A DNA stretch of 64,000 nt from Flavobacterium weaverense (lineage in GTDB: Bacteria; Bacteroidota; Bacteroidia; Flavobacteriales; Flavobacteriaceae). The stretch covers positions 682,001 through 746,000 of the forward strand of contig NZ_REFH01000007.1 in assembly GCF_003688495.1 (NCBI RefSeq), given 5' to 3'. Positions 59,687-64,000 of this stretch are shown piece after piece; the first letter of the stretch is position 1; each line of letters opens with the position of its first letter. The translations under genes were made by a program, and so were the position numbers. The notes below the pieces were generated by a model. The model saw only the letters and a program-made list of their open reading frames with translations. It made no database searches and was not told the origin of the DNA.

Positions 59687-59891
59687 GTCACTTTTTTTGA
59701 AGCTACAAAGATACTTATTAATTTTTTGGCTATGAAATGGCTAATAGCCAAAGTTTGTTAAGTTTTTAAAGGATTTTTTATTTGGAATCGGAATGTTTAA
59801 TTTTACCGAAAATGCTAGGTCAGATTGTTCCGATGCTTCGGGAGCAGAAATAGCTCCTGATTGCTTCGTTTCTAAAAATGAAATTATTACT

Positions 59892-60389
59892 ATGAAAAAA
59901 ATTCTTCTCTTATCTGATACGCACAGTCATATTGATGACACGATTTTAAAATATGTAAATCAGGCTGATGAAGTTTGGCATGCTGGCGATATCGGCGATT
60001 TAGTGGTGACGGATACCATTAAAAAACTGAAACCATTGCGCTGTGTTTTTGGAAATATTGATGACGCTCAAGCACGACTTGAATTTCCGCTACACAATCG
60101 GTTTCTGTGTGAAGGGGTTGATGTTTGGATTACGCATATTGGGGGTTATCCAGGAAAATACAATTTAAATATAAAAGAAGAAATAAGCGCAAATCCTCCA
60201 AATTTATTTATTTGTGGACATTCACATATTCTGAAAGTAATTTTCGATAAAAAAAATAATTTTTTACACATGAATCCAGGCGCTGCAGGAAAAAGTGGTT
60301 TTCACCAAGTGAGAACGATGCTTCGTTTTGTAATTGATGGCGATAAAATCAAAGATTTGGAAATAATTGAATTCGAAAAAAAGGCGTAA
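59892..60389 (+). CDS. YfcE/MJ0936-type metallophosphoesterase
   Basis: This 165-residue protein is a small calcineurin-like phosphoesterase. Metal-binding motifs are SDTHSH (residues 8-13), HAGDIGD, FGNIDD and CGHSHILK, with NPGAAGKSG near the end. Related enzymes cleave phosphodiesters such as 2',3'-cAMP or model substrates. I use the ATG at 59892. An upstream in-frame ATG at 59793 would add 33 residues translated from a low-complexity leader that looks like extragenic repeat. It converges with the histidine kinase gene, 4 bases apart. Confidence 0.9.
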   Translation: MKKILLLSDTHSHIDDTILKYVNQADEVWHAGDIGDLVVTDTIKKLKPLRCVFGNIDDAQARLEFPLHNRFLCEGVDVWITHIGGYPGKYNLNIKEEISANPPNLFICGHSHILKVIFDKKNNFLHMNPGAAGKSGFHQVRTMLRFVIDGDKIKDLEIIEFEKKA

Positions 60390-60393
60390 TTCA

Positions 60394-62091
60394 TTATACG
60401 CGGTGGACGATAGGAACAATAATTTTGATTGAGGTTCCCACTTCTAAAGTTGAATTAATATCAATATTGCCCTGCAAATTGTTTAGCCTAGCGGTAATTT
60501 GACTCAGTCCAAAACCTTCAACAATTTGGAATTTATTAGCGTCAAAACCTTTGCCATTATCAATGATGTCAATTTGGAGAGAATCATTATTTTCTTTTAA
60601 ACGTAGTTGAGCTTCTATAGCGTCACTGTGTTTGATAATATTATTTAAAAGCTCCATGACGATAAAATAGATTTTCATTTCAAAGTCTTCATCATAGCGG
60701 GTAGTTCTCTCAACGGCACTTATATACTTAAAATTCAAAATTGAGTTTGAATTTTTATCGCACAGATCTTCTAACGCATCAAATAAGCCAAAACGCGCTA
60801 AGAGCGAAGGCATTAATTCGTGTGATAAGTTTCGAACTTGATCATGTGCTTCTTCAAGAATTGCTTTTGTCTTTATAATTTCTTGTGAAGTTGTTGGGTT
60901 TTGAGATATGTGTGCAAAAAGGTGCATTCCTGCTGAAGAAAGTAAAGCGCTAATGTTATCATGTAGAAAAGATGCAATCTTTTTGCGCTCTAATTCTTGA
61001 CCATTGATAGTGGCGTTAATAGTGTTTTCCTGCACTTTACTACGTAAATCTTTTAGCCTATTTTTATGTTTTAGTTTGACGTTTTGCGCGTAAAAATAGA
61101 ACAGAAAAAATAACATTATTAAAACGGCTACTAAAACAATAACAATTTTTTTATTTCGAGACTGTTCGTGCAGAAATTTATGCTCTTTAGTTTTTAGTTC
61201 ACTTTCTATTTTATCTATTTCTCGCTTAAATTCATCTATTTCAAGATTGATACCGGCAATATTTGACTTGTTGTGTTTAGCTTCATTGTTTAATTGGTCT
61301 GTAATGGCATTATAGATAGTTAAATTTTTATAGGCGTTTTCGTAGTCGCCATTTTTATTTAAAAATTCAGCATACTCATGATATGAATAAGATAGATCTG
61401 ATTTTTCGTCTCCTTCGATACCTAACTTTATTGCGTTCTCAAAATAGAAAATTGCTTTATCACAATCATTTTTGTGACTGTAATACATTCCATTAAGCAT
61501 GTTTAGCGCTACAACAGTAGTAGAGTCTCCATGTTTTTCGTGAAATTTATTAATGTAGTTTAAGTAGGGAAGGCCTTGATCGAATTGTTCAATGTCAAAA
61601 TGGGCCCATGTTAGATTTAGCTTTGTGAAAACTATCTGTGATGAATCACGACTTTTAGTGCTAAATTCCAATGATTTTTTATAGTAGTAAATTCCTTTTT
61701 CATATTGTTTCTTATCAAAGCAATAGATATTACCTAAATTATTATTTAACCAGTTTTTGAGTAGATCATTATTTGTTTTATTAGCGTAGACTAATCCTTT
61801 GTGATAATATAAGTACGCTTTATCAAATTCAGATAATTGATCAAAATTTGCGGCAATTGTATTGTATGCACTAGCTATTAAATTATTATCTTTTGAAGAA
61901 AGCGCGAGACTTAAAGCAAGTCTTGACTTGACTAATGATTTCTCATAATTTCCATTTTTCATCAAATCAACTGCTTCTTTGATCAGTGCAGCTGCTTTTT
62001 TTTGTTCTTCTTTTTCTACGTGCGCAAAGGCTGTATTAGAAGAAAAAGTCAAAAGTAAAATCAATGCAAAAAGAACTTTTTTAAGAAGCAT
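60394..62091 (-). CDS. TPR-containing sensor histidine kinase (HisKA_3 type)
   Basis: This 565-residue kinase has a signal peptide (1-23), about six periplasmic TPR units (30-260), a coiled coil, one transmembrane helix (about 315-336) and a cytoplasmic kinase. The phospho-acceptor is His377 in KKIASFLHDNISALL, which is the NarX/DesK-type dimerisation motif. The ATPase domain has the N-box ELLNNIIKHS (480-489) and the G-box DNGKGFDANK. Its partner is very likely the NarL-type regulator encoded 140 bases upstream on the same strand. The signal sensed is unknown. Confidence 0.93.
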   Translation of the reverse strand: MLLKKVLFALILLLTFSSNTAFAHVEKEEQKKAAALIKEAVDLMKNGNYEKSLVKSRLALSLALSSKDNNLIASAYNTIAANFDQLSEFDKAYLYYHKGLVYANKTNNDLLKNWLNNNLGNIYCFDKKQYEKGIYYYKKSLEFSTKSRDSSQIVFTKLNLTWAHFDIEQFDQGLPYLNYINKFHEKHGDSTTVVALNMLNGMYYSHKNDCDKAIFYFENAIKLGIEGDEKSDLSYSYHEYAEFLNKNGDYENAYKNLTIYNAITDQLNNEAKHNKSNIAGINLEIDEFKREIDKIESELKTKEHKFLHEQSRNKKIVIVLVAVLIMLFFLFYFYAQNVKLKHKNRLKDLRSKVQENTINATINGQELERKKIASFLHDNISALLSSAGMHLFAHISQNPTTSQEIIKTKAILEEAHDQVRNLSHELMPSLLARFGLFDALEDLCDKNSNSILNFKYISAVERTTRYDEDFEMKIYFIVMELLNNIIKHSDAIEAQLRLKENNDSLQIDIIDNGKGFDANKFQIVEGFGLSQITARLNNLQGNIDINSTLEVGTSIKIIVPIVHRV

Positions 62092-62231
62092 AATAAGTTT
62101 GCTAAGTAGTTAAAATTGAATTTTGATCAATTGTTTTAATGGAAATTTTTAATTTATGGTATTCGAATCTTTTTAATGTACTATTCTAATATGCTTGTAA
62201 ACTAAATGCAAAATTATAAATAATACAGTGC

Positions 62232-62894
62232 TTATGGTTTTACCAGTTTGTGTTTTATTGCATATTTTACAAGACTAATCGAATTTTTAGCGCCAAGCTT
62301 TTTCATTATATTTTTACGATGCGTTTCGACTGTGTTTGCACTAATAAATAATTGATCACTAATTTCCTTACCGCTGAATTCAAGCGAAATTAAGATTATA
62401 ATTTCAAGCTCTCTTTCTGTTAAAATTTCGTTTCCGTGTAATTGAGATTTATTTAATTTAGGGTTACCTTTAGTTACTTTCGTGAAAATTTTCTCCCTAA
62501 CATCTTTACAGAAATATTCTTCGCCATTATTAACCGCTAGTATGGCGTTAATAATGTTCTCGCCTGCACATTTTTTAGTCAAATAACCACTACTACCTAA
62601 CTTCATCACTTCTCGCACTATTCTTAAATCGTCGTGGCTTGATAAAACTATGATTTTGCAGGGAAAACCTTTGGCGGCAAATTCTTTTATAACCTCAATT
62701 CCGTCCTTGCCAGGCATGTTGATGTCAAGTACAAGAATATCTGAGTTGTTACTTTGCACCTCTTCAAATAAATTATCACCTGTAATGGAGTGGCCAACTA
62801 CTTTAAATGCAGCGTTAGTATGCAAGATTGTTTTGATACCATCAATTAGTATTTGATGATCATCAGCTAGGTGAATTCGTATTTTGTCTAACAT
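62232..62894 (-). CDS. NarL/FixJ-type response regulator
   Basis: This 220-residue protein has a receiver domain with acidic Asp11-Asp12, phospho-acceptor Asp57 in LVLDINMPGKDG, and a conserved Lys in GYLTKKCAGE. A LuxR-type helix-turn-helix follows (LTERELEIIILISLEFSG, then ISANTVETHRKNIMKKL). It should bind DNA when phosphorylated by the downstream-encoded TPR kinase. A good promoter precedes it, so the pair is probably transcribed from here. Confidence 0.95.
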   Translation of the reverse strand: MLDKIRIHLADDHQILIDGIKTILHTNAAFKVVGHSITGDNLFEEVQSNNSDILVLDINMPGKDGIEVIKEFAAKGFPCKIIVLSSHDDLRIVREVMKLGSSGYLTKKCAGENIINAILAVNNGEEYFCKDVREKIFTKVTKGNPKLNKSQLHGNEILTERELEIIILISLEFSGKEISDQLFISANTVETHRKNIMKKLGAKNSISLVKYAIKHKLVKP

Positions 62895-62911
62895 AGTGTG
62901 TTTGTTATTGC

Positions 62912-62944
62912 CAAATTTAGATAAAATAAATAGCTGTGCGCAAA
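62912..62944 (-). promoter_or_regulatory. Promoter of the two-component genes
   Basis: On the minus strand TTTG (62944-62941) is followed after 21 bases by TAAATTTG (62919-62912). Initiation would fall near 62906, about 12 bases before the regulator ATG. Confidence 0.55.
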
Positions 62945-62986
62945 TTTTCTCAAATTATTGCTGACTTTGAGTTTTGAACACAAAAA

Positions 62987-63011
62987 AACCCGAACTGTTA
63001 CATTCGGGTTT
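62987..63011 (-). terminator. Terminator of the DUF4293 gene
   Basis: AAACCCGAA (62987-62995) pairs with TTCGGGTTT (63003-63011) around a 7-base loop. On the minus strand a run of T follows, about 32 bases after the DUF4293 stop. Confidence 0.85.
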
Positions 63012-63042
63012 CCTTCGCACTAATAAACTAAAGTTTATAGGT

Positions 63043-63456
63043 TTACCTCAATCTGTCCACAGATTTTACGAGATCTTCATCCTTTTTGATGGCCTTATTA
63101 GCTAAAACTAATAACACGATAGCAACTACAGGTAGAAACATCCCAATACCTTTCTCAGAAACAGCGGGTGTTTCTCCAGATACATTTAGTGAACGATATA
63201 CAAACAATCCTAATAAAATCAAATTTAATATGATATTCAATCTGCCAATAACAAATTGATTTTGTCTTTTTTTATAGGAAACGATACTCAAAACAGTTAG
63301 CGTAGTACTAAGTCCTAGCAATACCGTGTAGATTTGACTTTGCATGAAATAATAAGAGCTATTATCGCTCATAGTCCATAAAGGAATAAAAAACAATAAT
63401 ATACCTGTAACTACAAAAGCAAGAAATAAATAAATGGTCTGAATTCTCTGTATCAT
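63043..63456 (-). CDS. DUF4293 family membrane protein
   Basis: This 137-residue protein is a four-helix membrane protein of the Bacteroidota family DUF4293. It starts MIQRIQTIYLFLAFVVTGILL, whose first part MIQRIQTIYL is the family signature, has a second conserved segment VLSIVSYKKRQNQFVIGRLN, and ends KKDEDLVKSVDRLR. Function is unknown. It commonly lies beside rho in this phylum, as here, divergent from it. Confidence 0.92.
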   Translation of the reverse strand: MIQRIQTIYLFLAFVVTGILLFFIPLWTMSDNSSYYFMQSQIYTVLLGLSTTLTVLSIVSYKKRQNQFVIGRLNIILNLILLGLFVYRSLNVSGETPAVSEKGIGMFLPVVAIVLLVLANKAIKKDEDLVKSVDRLR

Positions 63457-63638
63457 GTGTTAAATATGTTTGACAAAAATATATCTTCTTTTTTACAAAT
63501 ACTATTGTCTGATAAAAATTTATTCGTATTATTGCATCATAATTCCGTAAGCACTTCATACTGCGGTTGATTCAATTTAAAGTTACTACCTATCTTTTAC
63601 GTTATTCCAAAAAAACTAATTAAACTCATAGAACATTC

Positions 63639-64000
63639 ATGTTTGATATTTCTGCATTAAAAGAAATGAAGCTTTCTGAGCTTCAAGAAATAGCTAAAAC
63701 GGCTAAAAACATAAAATTTAACGGTGTTAAAAAAGAGACATTGATTGGTCATATTTTAGATCATCAAGCTGCTACAGTTGAATCGAAAGTAACTACAACA
63801 GCAGAAACTGTTCTTGAAGATGATAAACCTAAAAGAGCCCGAATTGTTCCTGTTAAAAAAGTAGCTATTCAAAAAACGAAAGTTAATCCTGTTATTGAGA
63901 ATCAGGAAATTGCAGTCGCTGAAATAGAAACAGAAGAAAATAACGTTTCAGAAAAAGCGGAAATTGCTATTAATGAAACAGATTCTTCAGATCAAGAGCA
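63639..64000 (+). CDS. rho: Transcription termination factor Rho, 5' part (cut by window end)
   Basis: The frame from ATG 63639 stays open to the window edge, giving 120 residues. It begins FDISALKEMKLSELQEIAKT, the Rho N-terminal domain, with KKETLIGHILDHQA after it. A long, Lys/Glu-rich disordered stretch of the kind inserted in Bacteroidota Rho then begins (RARIVPVKKVAIQKTK, then acidic). The RNA-binding and ATPase domains lie outside the window, so the call rests on the N-terminal domain and on the neighbouring DUF4293 gene. Confidence 0.88.
   Translation, partial: MFDISALKEMKLSELQEIAKTAKNIKFNGVKKETLIGHILDHQAATVESKVTTTAETVLEDDKPKRARIVPVKKVAIQKTKVNPVIENQEIAVAEIETEENNVSEKAEIAINETDSSDQE

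Noticed and set aside
59793..59891. N-terminal extension of the phosphoesterase
   Set aside because: The extra 33 residues precede the conserved first strand and come from a leader with repeat-like sequence. ATG 59892 fits the family.
62118..62136. TTGATCAA-containing inverted repeat as an Fnr site upstream of the kinase gene
   Set aside because: It does not fit the ATGAYA-N2-TRTCAT pattern found at the three respiratory promoters and lacks a -7 element at the right distance.
1..64000. tRNA, rRNA, prophage, insertion sequence, toxin-antitoxin or biosynthetic gene cluster
   Set aside because: I read both strands for tRNA-like cloverleafs, transposase or integrase motifs and phage genes and found none. 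The gene content is otherwise ordinary core metabolism.

Overview
The window is a chromosomal segment of a Bacteroidota bacterium, most likely Flavobacterium or a close Flavobacteriaceae relative. The evidence is the low GC content, the TAnnTTTG-type -7 promoter elements with an upstream TTG/TTTG, the lack of Shine-Dalgarno sequences, the Bacteroidota-specific families (DUF5606, DUF4293, DUF349, a fused CcoNO, OstA-like protein) and a familiar flavobacterial gene order. Nearly all of it is housekeeping. I see no prophage, transposase, CRISPR array, tRNA or rRNA.

Layout. 1-6 kb: a threonylcarbamoyl-AMP synthase, then a small cell-surface glycan block (GT2-like, DUF5672, LPS-kinase-like, GT9). 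A dapD-sulfatase-GT9 operon faces it, and its LTA-synthase-like sulfatase has lost its catalytic domain. 6-15 kb: ruvX, mqo, a FUSC membrane protein, def, DUF5606, mazG (with a 69-bp tandem duplication at its 3' end) and an amino acid permease. 14.3-25.5 kb: a microaerobic respiration block with a Crp/Fnr regulator divergent from ccoI-ccoS-ccoNO-ccoQ-ccoP-ccoG-ccoH-safE, followed by convergent hemN. Three 14-bp palindromes (ATGAYA-N2-TRTCAT) lie the same distance upstream of -7 elements of ccoI, ccoS and hemN and probably define the regulon. 25.5-34 kb: two unknown membrane-anchored proteins, a DUF349 protein, a TPR protein coupled to aroE, a class III aminotransferase and an OstA-like protein. 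34-43 kb: LUD-cdsA-psd-acyl-CoA-binding protein-lipoprotein superoxide dismutase, ftsH/rsfS, birA, pyrE with a SRPBCC protein, and a NUDIX gene. 43-48 kb: M14 peptidase, a DEFD-box helicase, then a 1.25-kb gene-free stretch with eight regularly spaced 60-bp hairpins. 47.5-64 kb: phnA-like, coaD, a DUF421 protein, ddl, a PASTA protein, rluD, an NlpC/P60 peptidase, cysE-cysM, lpd, an MsbA-like ABC exporter, truA, a phosphoesterase, a TPR histidine kinase with a NarL-type regulator, a DUF4293 protein, and the 5' end of rho.

How it fits together. The cco block and hemN form a low-oxygen respiration and haem unit under one regulator. The cdsA/psd operon makes phosphatidylethanolamine precursors. 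cysE and cysM form the two-step cysteine pathway. coaD-DUF421-ddl and PASTA-rluD are divergent core-gene pairs. The features that conserved gene content does not explain are the hairpin array, the mazG tail duplication, the broken sulfatase, the Fnr-type operators and the probably leaderless pyrE promoter that overlaps the NUDIX start codon.
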